Positions 14,166-20,941 of a DNA stretch of 33,865 nt are shown here, piece by piece. This DNA is from Clostridia bacterium (GTDB lineage: Bacteria > Bacillota > Clostridia > Oscillospirales > Acutalibacteraceae). A program made the translations under genes and the position numbers. Numbering within the stretch: the first letter of the stretch is position 1; each line of letters starts with the position of its first letter. The notes under the pieces are model-generated. The model had not been told where the DNA came from, made no database searches, and saw only the letters and a list, made by a program, of their open reading frames with translations. The stretch spans positions 1 to 33,865 of the forward strand of contig CAAFVV010000036.1 in assembly GCA_900766585.1 (NCBI GenBank). The letters run 5' to 3'.

Positions 14166-14816
14166 ATGATCGGTGACAAGATCAGAGAAATGCGAAAATC
14201 GCAAGGCATGACGCAAGAACGCCTTGCCGAACGCTTACGAAACGAATATCACTTAAAAACAGATCGTGCCACTGTTGGCAAGTGGGAAATAGGGATACAG
14301 ATTCCGGAACTTTACACAACAGCTTGCTTGGCTAAAATTTTCGGCATTTCCTTGGACGAACTCAATCAAGATGAACATTCCGTAGACCTCGACACGCTCC
14401 CTTCCAACATCCTCCCGCTCCCCAAGACATACAAAGTCCCGCTCCTCGGCTCCATCGCCTGCGGCACGCCTATACTGGCGGCAGAGAACATAGATACCTA
14501 TGTCAATGTTCCGGACGACATCCGGTGTAACTTCACCCTCCGCTGCAAAGGTGACAGCATGATCGGCGCACGGATCAACGACGGCGACATCGTGTACATT
14601 CGACAGCAGCCGGATGTGGAAAACGGCGAGATTGCCGCCGTCCTGATCGACGGTATGGAAACAGAAGCTACGCTAAAGCGCGTGTACAAAGGCGACGGCC
14701 AGATCACACTTATGCCCGCCAACGAAAAATACCCGCCCTTTGTCTATGTTGGTGAAGACATGAACCGCGTGCGCATTATCGGTAAAGCGGTCGCATTTGT
14801 CAGTGCCGTAAGGTGA
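14166..14816 (+). CDS. CI/LexA-type prophage repressor (HTH plus S24 peptidase)
   Basis: A 216-residue repressor. An XRE helix-turn-helix occupies residues 3-68 (KIREMRKSQGMTQERLAERL...VGKWEIGIQIPELYTTACLAKIFGISLDEL). The C-terminal S24 domain has the cleavage site ACG (Cys99-Gly100), catalytic Ser131 in GDSM and Lys171 in ATLKRV. It should hold the prophage silent and self-cleave when RecA is activated by DNA damage. It is transcribed divergently from the Cro-like gene, with operators in between. ATG at 14166 with GTAAAGGATGG upstream. Confidence 0.94.
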   Translation: MIGDKIREMRKSQGMTQERLAERLRNEYHLKTDRATVGKWEIGIQIPELYTTACLAKIFGISLDELNQDEHSVDLDTLPSNILPLPKTYKVPLLGSIACGTPILAAENIDTYVNVPDDIRCNFTLRCKGDSMIGARINDGDIVYIRQQPDVENGEIAAVLIDGMETEATLKRVYKGDGQITLMPANEKYPPFVYVGEDMNRVRIIGKAVAFVSAVR

Positions 14817-14883
14817 TAAAATATTAGGGGATACGACCGCTGTGCAGTTGACTGCAAAAAAGCATTTTCGGGAGGTGTAAGCC

Positions 14884-16056
14884 ACGGCTAAATACATTAA
14901 ACGTCCGGATGGCCGGTACCGCTATCAACTGTATATCGGCACAAACGCCAACGGTAAGAAGCAATACAAAGACCTATACGGCGTTACCGTGCCGGAGCTG
15001 GAAAAGAAGATTAAAGCAGCGCGGGCACGTTTGGCTGTCGGCGAACGTCTCGACGCTGCGGATCAGCCGTTCCGTATGTGGGCACAGCGCCTGATGGATT
15101 TGAAGGAGCCGGATCTGTCGCCGATATACTTCCGCGGTCTTGCCGGTCGATGCCGGTGGTGGACGGAGCGGCTCGGGGATGTTCCCGTATCAAAGGTGCT
15201 CACCTCTGATTTGCAGGACGGCATATCCGATCTGGCTAAGGACGGTCGCGCCAAAAAGACGCTGATTGACTATCGCAATACCGCCTCCGCTGTTCTGGAC
15301 ATTGCCCTGCATGATCGCGCGATATCCGTAAATCCTGCGCAATGGGTGGTCATTCCGAAATCCGCGCCGCGCAGTCAGCGGTTTGCTTTGACGGAAGAGG
15401 AGCGCGGATGGATTGACACCATGCCCCACCGCGCCCAAACAGCCGCCATGATCATGATGCATGCCGGGCTTCGCCGCGGCGAGCTGCTTGCGCTGACATG
15501 GCGGGATATACGGTGGGATGACGGTACCTTGTCCGTCGATAAGTCCGTAACCTTTGACAGCAATGCACCGGTGCTCAAACGCGGCGGAAAGACCGACGCA
15601 GCGACGCGTATTGTCCCGCTTGATCCGGTTCTGCGCGAGTATCTCCGCCCGCTGTCTGCTTCCCGCTCTCCCCTGGCGCTGATCGTACCCGGCACAGACG
15701 GGCGGCATATGACCGAAAGCGCGTTCACGCGGATGTGGGAAAGCTATCTGTCCGCGCTTAACGAGCAATACGGGCAGAAGATCGGCGTGAAGAAGTCTCG
15801 CTTTTCTCCTAGCGGCATTCCGATGACGATACGCAACATCACACCGCACACCCTGCGGCACACCTATGCCACGATACTGCACGCCGCAGGTGTCGATGTG
15901 CTTACGGCAAAAGAATGGCTCGGCCACGCCGACGTCCGCACGACGCTGTCCATTTATACGCATTTGGACAATCTCACCCGCTCCGCGGATCGTGCAAAAT
16001 TGGACGCATTTTTCGGTGCAGCATCAGATAGCCCAAAAATGCGGACAGGTCAATAG
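14884..16056 (+). CDS. int: Tyrosine site-specific integrase, apparently starting at ACG
   Basis: A 390-residue phage integrase. The N-terminus (AKYIKRPDGRYRYQLYIGTNANGKKQYKDLYG) is the AP2-like arm-binding domain, followed by a SAM-like core-binding domain and the catalytic domain: Arg197 in GLRRGELLAL, His322 and Arg325 in HTLRHTYA, His348 in LGHADV and Tyr358 in SIYTH. The family N-terminus is in frame and a GGAGGTG site lies 6 nt upstream, but the codon at the expected start is ACG (14884) where ATG would be normal. The preceding in-frame codons are GCC and TAA. The first GTG/ATG candidates (about 14986-14989) would remove the arm-binding domain. Its end lies 49 nt before the attachment site. 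Confidence 0.88.
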   Translation, partial: TAKYIKRPDGRYRYQLYIGTNANGKKQYKDLYGVTVPELEKKIKAARARLAVGERLDAADQPFRMWAQRLMDLKEPDLSPIYFRGLAGRCRWWTERLGDVPVSKVLTSDLQDGISDLAKDGRAKKTLIDYRNTASAVLDIALHDRAISVNPAQWVVIPKSAPRSQRFALTEEERGWIDTMPHRAQTAAMIMMHAGLRRGELLALTWRDIRWDDGTLSVDKSVTFDSNAPVLKRGGKTDAATRIVPLDPVLREYLRPLSASRSPLALIVPGTDGRHMTESAFTRMWESYLSALNEQYGQKIGVKKSRFSPSGIPMTIRNITPHTLRHTYATILHAAGVDVLTAKEWLGHADVRTTLSIYTHLDNLTRSADRAKLDAFFGAASDSPKMRTGQ

Positions 16057-16062
16057 ACAGGT
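16044..16062. repeat. Direct repeat GACAGGT near attR
   Basis: GACAGGT occurs at 16044-16050 and 16056-16062, spaced 12 bp, at the end of int. It is a possible integrase arm-type site; two 7-mers alone are weak evidence. Confidence 0.3.
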
Positions 16063-16105
16063 ATTTTTCTTGTAAATGCCTGATTTCATTGACTTTGTAT
16101 GTTCG

Positions 16106-16150
16106 TTCCGATTCCAAAGGCCGGGGGTTCGAATCCCTCCGGGCGGGCCA
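16106..16150 (+). mobile_element. attR: Prophage attachment site attR: displaced 3' part of tRNA-Arg(CCG)
   Basis: The 45 nt from TTCCGA to GGCCA correspond to tRNA positions 32-76: anticodon CCG with U33 before it, variable loop AGGCC, T-arm GGGGG-TTCGAAT-CCCTC, acceptor strand CGGGCGG, discriminator G and CCA. The sequence before it does not pair to complete an anticodon stem, so this is a fragment. It lies just after int and is followed by a tRNA-type terminator, the expected junction of a prophage integrated in tRNA-Arg. The intact gene should lie at the left end, outside the window. Confidence 0.85.
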
Positions 16151-16154
16151 ACAA

Positions 16155-16188
16155 GAAAAGCTCTTGTTCTTTCGAACAAGAGCTTTTC
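16155..16188 (+). terminator. Host terminator of the tRNA-Arg locus
   Basis: GAAAAGCTCTTGTTC (16155-16169) pairs over 15 bp with 16174-16188 around the loop TTTC, starting 4 nt after the tRNA CCA. A TTTT tract is part of the descending stem. Confidence 0.85.
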
Positions 16189-16288
16189 CCTTATATTCGC
16201 CTTACGACGAGTCTATCGCTGCGCAGCCTTTGATCTCACCGCAAGCGCCGGGCGCACGATCCCATTTCTGAAAAAAGGAGCACACAAA

Positions 16289-16531
16289 ATGAAGCAATGC
16301 ACGGATTGCCGCTGCAATATGATCGAAAACTGCTCGATAAGCGGCAAACACCCTTTTGAGGTCGACTTCAAGCAGCGGGTGGATGATATATCGGTCAACA
16401 TTCCGTCAGGTCAAAAAAGCAGCTTTCTCGGTATTCCGTACGAAGCGGCAAACCGCTGCAGCCTGAAAGCGAGAGTCTGCCCCCAATGCGGAAAAGTCGA
16501 GCTGTACGCCGACCTCGGTCAACCGCGCTGA
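16289..16531 (+). CDS. Small Cys-rich (zinc-ribbon-like) protein
   Basis: An 80-residue host protein starting MKQCTDCRCNMIENCSISG. The N-terminal CTDCRC and the C-terminal CPQCGKVELYAD could form a split metal-binding site; the middle (HPFEVDFKQRVDDISVNI) looks beta-rich. The C-terminal CPxCGKVELY resembles small nucleic-acid-binding-type zinc ribbons of Firmicutes, but no function is known. The ribosome binding site AAAAAAGGAG precedes the ATG. It is the first chromosomal gene outside the prophage and is followed by a large nested hairpin. Confidence 0.75.
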   Translation: MKQCTDCRCNMIENCSISGKHPFEVDFKQRVDDISVNIPSGQKSSFLGIPYEAANRCSLKARVCPQCGKVELYADLGQPR

Positions 16532-16532
16532 T

Positions 16533-16618
16533 CTCCCCTTATACCATAAACTACACCCCACTTATCAAACGCTGTATGCAGCGTCTGCAAGTGGGGTGTT
16601 GAACTATTCTCAGGGGAG
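16533..16618. terminator. Nested hairpin after the small Cys-rich gene
   Basis: ACACCCCACTT (16553-16563) pairs over 11 bp with AAGTGGGGTGT (16589-16599) and encloses ACGCTG-TATG-CAGCGT (16569-16584). CTCCCC (from 16533) and GGGGAG (to 16618) could form an outer third stem. No clear T-run follows, so a terminator is probable but a structured RNA or repeat is possible. Confidence 0.5.
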
Positions 16619-16726
16619 TGCAAAACGAAAAAAGCCGATTCTTCTCCCCACCATTTTATTTCACATAGTAAACGGATACCGCGCCCTCCCGAACACGGTC
16701 AGATGATATGCGCCGGATCCGGTCCT

Positions 16727-17083
16727 TTATTTTGCGAAAAGTGCGTTCCTCTCCCTGCCGGCCATATCCGGAAGCCAAAGGCGGCAGATGTGCAGCCCGT
16801 CATCGGTTTCTCCGTATTTTTCGATTCTGAGAAATGAAAGCGGGTTGGCGATCCCACGAGGAGAGATCGACCGCACGTCTCCCATATAGGGCAGGGCATC
16901 CGTATCCCGATGCGCGACCAGCGCAATCTGCACCTCGTCCTCCCCGTCGGGGGCGCCGCACTCCTGCTTATCCGTCTGCAAAAGATAGATCGAGCAGGCA
17001 CACTCCCGCAGGATAAACGCATACAGCTCCGCTTCCCTTTCCCCGGAGATCAGAACATAGACCTGTCTTGCCGCAACGCGCAT
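16727..17083 (-). CDS. Conserved-looking small protein of unknown function
   Basis: A 118-residue protein starting MRVAARQVYVLISGEREAELYAFILRECAC. The opening VYVLISGE and the later VQIALVAHRD look like beta strands; no catalytic motif is recognised. It begins 15 nt after the stop of the RibF-HAD gene with ribosome binding site GAGGGG, so it looks like the last gene of that operon. It could be a lineage-specific addition; whether it is real rests on its ribosome binding site and operon position. Confidence 0.6.
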   Translation of the reverse strand: MRVAARQVYVLISGEREAELYAFILRECACSIYLLQTDKQECGAPDGEDEVQIALVAHRDTDALPYMGDVRSISPRGIANPLSFLRIEKYGETDDGLHICRLWLPDMAGRERNALFAK

Positions 17084-17098
17084 ATTTTCCCCTCACTT

Positions 17099-18670
17099 TC
17101 ACCCAAGCAGCGGCAAAAGCTCCGACAGGGCAGCAATGCGCATTACCCCCGGCGGATCGGCGTGCTGTCCGTGCACATCTATATACACCGGGCGCATGCC
17201 GCCGTTTTGCGCCCCCTGTATGTCGTTAACCGGGTGGTCGCCGACATACAGACAGGCGTGGGGCGGAACACCGAGGCGGGCGGCGGCACGGCGAAACAGC
17301 TCGCCGTCCGGCTTGTGAACCCCCTCGTCGCCCGAAACGACAACCAGATCGACGAGCGGACGCAGCCCGGACACGTCAACCTTACGATTTTGCATCTGAG
17401 AATTGCCGTTGGTGATGATGCCGAGCCGCAGCCCACGGCGGCGCAGCTCGGTCAGCACAGTGACAGTGTCGGGAAACAGCGCGACATAATCGGGAAAGCG
17501 CCGCCGCGCAATTGCCGTCAGTGTGTCGGCATCGACACCGTCGGGCCAGTTCCACTCCCGCAGAAACGGAGCAAAATAGCTCTCATAGCTCCTGATATAC
17601 CCACCGTTGTTCTCGCACATCATGCGGTGAGCGCGCTCATGGCGCACACTGTCATCCCAGTCGGGAAAATACCGCGTGAGCAGGGCATAGGCAAACCGCT
17701 CAAAGGCGACACGGCGGTCATGCAGCGTATCGTCAAAGTCAAACAGCACCGCATGAACAGCGGGATCGGACGGATCACCGGACAGCAGCTGCCGCGCCTG
17801 CTCGCCGTTTTGGTGGACGGCGGCACTCAGCTCCTCGAGCGAATCAAATGACTGCTCGGGGCGCAGAAAAAACAGCGGTGAGACCGAAATGCTCTTGCCG
17901 TAGAGATCCTCATTGACGTCCGGCAGCCACGTCTCCGCAAGCGGCGCGGCGGCAGTGTGCACCGTCGGGCGAATGCCGATATTCGTCACGCCGAACGTGG
18001 TCTGACCGTCCACCAGCACCGCCGAGGCATAGACTCCGCGCCGCGGCAGCGGACGGTCAGCGGGAAACGACTGGTTGAGCGTCGGAAAGCCAAGCCGCCG
18101 CCCAAGCTGAAACCCATGCTCAACCGGCGCAGTCAGCGTATAGGGGTAGCCAAGCAGGCGCGCGGCCTCCTGCATCTTCCCCGCCGCGATGGCATCGCGT
18201 ATGCGGGAGGAGCTGACCGGCGCCCCGTCAGCCATAACGGCGGGCACAGCCGTAACGGCGATGCCCCGCTCGGCACAGAGCGTGCGCAGCGTCTCCACGT
18301 CGCCGGCGCGATCCTTGCCGAAGCGGTAGTTAAACCCGCAGCAGACGGCGCATGCGCCGAGCAGACGGCACAATACGATATCGACAAACTGCTGCGGCGT
18401 CAATTCGCGCAGCAGGGACAGATCCGCGCGGATGAGATCGTCGATCCCGATCTGCGCGAGCTTCTGCTCCTCCTCCTCTGCCGAAAGCAGCGGAGCCGCC
18501 GCCTTCGGCACATGGGTGATCGTCAGCACCGCCGCGCGCTCATCGCTGTCCAGCGTGTGGGACAGCACGGCACGGTGGCCGATATGCAGACCGTCAAACA
18601 CGCCGAGCGCGACCCGCCGCCTGGCAGCGGGCAACGGACGGAACAGAGACTCCAATGTATAAATAGGCAA
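17099..18670 (-). CDS. ribF: RibF riboflavin kinase/FAD synthetase fused to a HAD phosphatase
   Basis: A 523-residue fusion. Residues 1-297 are bifunctional RibF: FAD synthetase motif GVFDGLHIGH (23-32) and SSSRIRDAI (153-161), then flavokinase GRRLGFPTLN (190-199) and GVTNIGIRPT (227-236). Residues 305-523 are a HAD hydrolase: DFDDT (Asp311, Asp313), ITNGNS (Thr420), K453PD and VGDHPVNDI. RibF makes FMN and FAD; RibF alone is normally about 310 residues. The frame runs straight through, with no stop or frameshift at the junction. The HAD part might dephosphorylate FMN or the ribitylaminouracil phosphate intermediate, by inference. It lies downstream of truB, as ribF often does. Confidence 0.92.
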   Translation of the reverse strand: MPIYTLESLFRPLPAARRRVALGVFDGLHIGHRAVLSHTLDSDERAAVLTITHVPKAAAPLLSAEEEEQKLAQIGIDDLIRADLSLLRELTPQQFVDIVLCRLLGACAVCCGFNYRFGKDRAGDVETLRTLCAERGIAVTAVPAVMADGAPVSSSRIRDAIAAGKMQEAARLLGYPYTLTAPVEHGFQLGRRLGFPTLNQSFPADRPLPRRGVYASAVLVDGQTTFGVTNIGIRPTVHTAAAPLAETWLPDVNEDLYGKSISVSPLFFLRPEQSFDSLEELSAAVHQNGEQARQLLSGDPSDPAVHAVLFDFDDTLHDRRVAFERFAYALLTRYFPDWDDSVRHERAHRMMCENNGGYIRSYESYFAPFLREWNWPDGVDADTLTAIARRRFPDYVALFPDTVTVLTELRRRGLRLGIITNGNSQMQNRKVDVSGLRPLVDLVVVSGDEGVHKPDGELFRRAAARLGVPPHACLYVGDHPVNDIQGAQNGGMRPVYIDVHGQHADPPGVMRIAALSELLPLLG

Positions 18671-18689
18671 GGGCGATCCTCCCCCTTTT

Positions 18690-19571
18690 TTACGGAAACA
18701 GTCTGCCGACAGTCAGCGAGCCGTCGGCAGGGACACCCAGTCCCAAAAAGTGCCGGTCGGGCGCATAGACCCGCACGGTACCGGCAACGGGCTGATGCAG
18801 ACGGGTCAGCTCCAGCGCGCCGCCGTTGGCAAACCGGCGCGCCTGCTTTTCGGTAACGATCACCGCCGCATAGCCCGAAAACAGCGTCTCCGTCGGGATC
18901 AGGCGGGCGGCGAGCGTCCCCTCCTCCGCCAGCGCGCGCGCCCGGTCAAGCGTCAGGCAGTCGCCGAGCGTAAAGCCCGCCGCTTCGGTGCGCCGCAGCG
19001 CCGTCATGACGGCGGAGGTGCCGAGTGCGCGCGCCAGATCGTCGCAGAGCGAACGGATATAGGTGCCCTTTGAACAGGCACAGTCAATGGTCGCCTCGCG
19101 GGTCGACGGGTCAAAATTCAGCAGCGTCAGCGTGTGTATCGTGACCGGCCGGGCGGGACGCTCCACCTCGATGCCGCGGCGCGCCAGCTCATACAGCCGC
19201 ACCCCGTTTTGGCGCAGCGCCGAGGTCATCGGCGGGGTCTGCATGATCTCCCCGCGAAACGCGGGCAGCGCCGCCAAAATCGCCTCGCGGGTCGGCACGG
19301 GACCGCCGGTCTTAGTGACATGCCCCCAGATATCCAGCGTATCGCTTTTAAGCCCGAAACGGAGCGTGGCGGTATAGCGCTTATCATGCACCGGCAGCCA
19401 GTCGAGTGCACGGGTGGCGTTCCCCACCAAAACAGGAAGCACGCCGGTCGCCATCGGATCCAGCGTACCGGCGTGTCCTACCTTTTTCTCCTGACAAAGC
19501 CGACGCAGCACGGCGCAGCAGGAAAACGACGTCATGTCGGCGGGCTTGTCCAGACATAAGATACCGTTCAT
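18690..19571 (-). CDS. truB: tRNA pseudouridine(55) synthase TruB
   Basis: A 293-residue enzyme that makes pseudouridine 55 in the T-loop of tRNAs. The N-terminus MNGILCLDKPADMTSF and the catalytic motif GHAGTLDPMATGVLPV (Asp38) are diagnostic, followed by KRYTATLRFGLKSDTLD and the CSKGTYIRSLCDDLA motif. The ATG at 19571 overlaps the stop of nrnA by 4 nt (ATGA), which fixes the start. The neighbourhood rbfA-nrnA-truB-ribF is typical of Firmicutes. Confidence 0.96.
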   Translation of the reverse strand: MNGILCLDKPADMTSFSCCAVLRRLCQEKKVGHAGTLDPMATGVLPVLVGNATRALDWLPVHDKRYTATLRFGLKSDTLDIWGHVTKTGGPVPTREAILAALPAFRGEIMQTPPMTSALRQNGVRLYELARRGIEVERPARPVTIHTLTLLNFDPSTREATIDCACSKGTYIRSLCDDLARALGTSAVMTALRRTEAAGFTLGDCLTLDRARALAEEGTLAARLIPTETLFSGYAAVIVTEKQARRFANGGALELTRLHQPVAGTVRVYAPDRHFLGLGVPADGSLTVGRLFP

Positions 19572-20524
19572 GCCGTAATCTCCGGCAGCTCGGCGGCAAT
19601 GGCGGACAGCACGGTGTCGACAGCCTCCTGCGCGCTGCCGCTGACCGTGCACCCGGCGGCACAGACATGCCCGCCGCCGCCGAGGCGCGCACAGATTTTG
19701 GACGCGTCGGCATGGGTACCGGTACGCAGGCTGACCTTATACCGGCCGTCCTCCTTTTCCCGCATGGTCACGCCGACCCAGACGCCCTCGATCTGACGGG
19801 GCAGCGGCGCGAGTCCCTCGAGGTCGCCCTCGGCGGCGCCTGCGTCGCTGATCATCTTTCGGGTAATGGTCATCACGGCGCAGCGGTCGCCGAAGGCAAA
19901 GCGGATACCGGCAAGTGCCTGCCGCTCGATCTCCAGGCGGGCGCGGGATTTCATATCAAACATCTCGCGGTTGATCGCATCCGCCGGCGCGCCGCATTCC
20001 ATCAGCCGCGCCGCCATGAGATGGGTCTTCGGCGTGGTGTTGGAATACTTGAAGCAGCCGGTGTCGGTGGCGATACCGGTATACAGGCATGCTGCCATAT
20101 CGGCATCTACCGGCACGCCGAGTGCGTCAATCACCTCAAGCACCGCCATGGCTGCCGCGCCGTAATCGCTGCGCAGCAGCAGATGCCCGGCATAGCCGGT
20201 CTGGCTCGGGTGATGGTCGATGGCAAGCGCAACGGACGCGGCAAGCGGCGCATAGCTGCCGAGCAGCTGGGGATCCGCCACGTCCACGGCGCAGAGAAAC
20301 GCCGGTTCGAAATCCTGCTCCGGCAGGAGCATATACCCGTATTTTTCGGGGATCGGGTCGGCGCAGAGCACCTGCGCCCTCTTGCCGAGCGCCCGCAGCG
20401 CCCGGCAGAGGCCGAAGCCGCAGCCGAGCGTATCCCCGTCGGGAAAGGTGTGGGTCAGAATATGGATATCCTCGGCATCGCGCAGCAGCTGCGCCGCGCC
20501 CGCCGCGTCGACCGGTCGGCTCAT
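19568..20524 (-). CDS. nrnA: DHH-family oligoribonuclease/pAp phosphatase NrnA
   Basis: A 318-residue DHH-DHHA1 phosphoesterase. Metal-binding motifs are visible: THTFPDGD (His25, Asp29, Asp31), AVDVAD (Asp82) and AIDHHPS (Asp103-His104-His105). The DHHA1 domain ends with LGGGGHVCAAGC. NrnA degrades short oligoribonucleotides and hydrolyses 3'-phosphoadenosine-5'-phosphate in the cytoplasm. It overlaps both rbfA and truB by 4 nt, so translation of the three genes is coupled. Confidence 0.93.
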   Translation of the reverse strand: MSRPVDAAGAAQLLRDAEDIHILTHTFPDGDTLGCGFGLCRALRALGKRAQVLCADPIPEKYGYMLLPEQDFEPAFLCAVDVADPQLLGSYAPLAASVALAIDHHPSQTGYAGHLLLRSDYGAAAMAVLEVIDALGVPVDADMAACLYTGIATDTGCFKYSNTTPKTHLMAARLMECGAPADAINREMFDMKSRARLEIERQALAGIRFAFGDRCAVMTITRKMISDAGAAEGDLEGLAPLPRQIEGVWVGVTMREKEDGRYKVSLRTGTHADASKICARLGGGGHVCAAGCTVSGSAQEAVDTVLSAIAAELPEITA

Positions 20525-20913
20525 TCCTGCGCCTCCGTTTCCGGTGCCGCGGCCCCACGGTCGGCACGCTCCTTTTCCAGCTGCGCCAACGTGCGTGCAA
20601 TATCGACGCTGTACGCAATGGAATCGTCCGCGACAAAGCGCAGCTCCGGCGCGTGGCGCAGATGCTTTAAGCGGCGCCCCAGCTCGGTGCGCATATAGCC
20701 CGCGGCAGAGCGCAGTCCCAAAACGGCTTGTTTAGCCGCCTCCATACCGTCCATGGAGCTGATATACACGGTGGCATAGGAGAGATCGTTGGTGACATCC
20801 GCCCGCACAATGCTGACCAGACCCGTCACCCGCGGATCCTTCACGGTACGCAGGATGGCGGTCAGCTCGCGGGCAATATCTTCGCTGACACGGTTCATAC
20901 GGTGACTCGCCAT
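20521..20913 (-). CDS. rbfA: 30S ribosome-binding factor A
   Basis: A 130-residue protein with the RbfA signature: RMNRVSEDIARELTAILRTVKDPRVTGLVSIVRADVTNDLSYATVYIS, then LRSAAGYMRTELGRRLKHLRHAPELRFVADDSI. It is a KH-fold factor that binds the 30S subunit and helps mature 16S rRNA. The last 25 residues are an acidic/alanine tail without a known role. It lies 28 nt downstream of infB, its usual partner, with an AAGGAGG site. Confidence 0.95.
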   Translation of the reverse strand: MASHRMNRVSEDIARELTAILRTVKDPRVTGLVSIVRADVTNDLSYATVYISSMDGMEAAKQAVLGLRSAAGYMRTELGRRLKHLRHAPELRFVADDSIAYSVDIARTLAQLEKERADRGAAAPETEAQE

Positions 20914-20941
20914 AGCAGCCTCCTTTTCGTCGCAGAGGAGA

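Noticed and set aside
14834..14865. Short stem TGCAGT-TG-ACTGCA followed by A-run between repressor and integrase
   Set aside because: The stem is only 6 bp with a 2-nt loop and has no T-run on the plus strand, so it is too weak to call a terminator.
19406..20698. 430-residue open frame antisense to truB, nrnA and rbfA
   Set aside because: Same explanation: opposite to three confidently identified genes.
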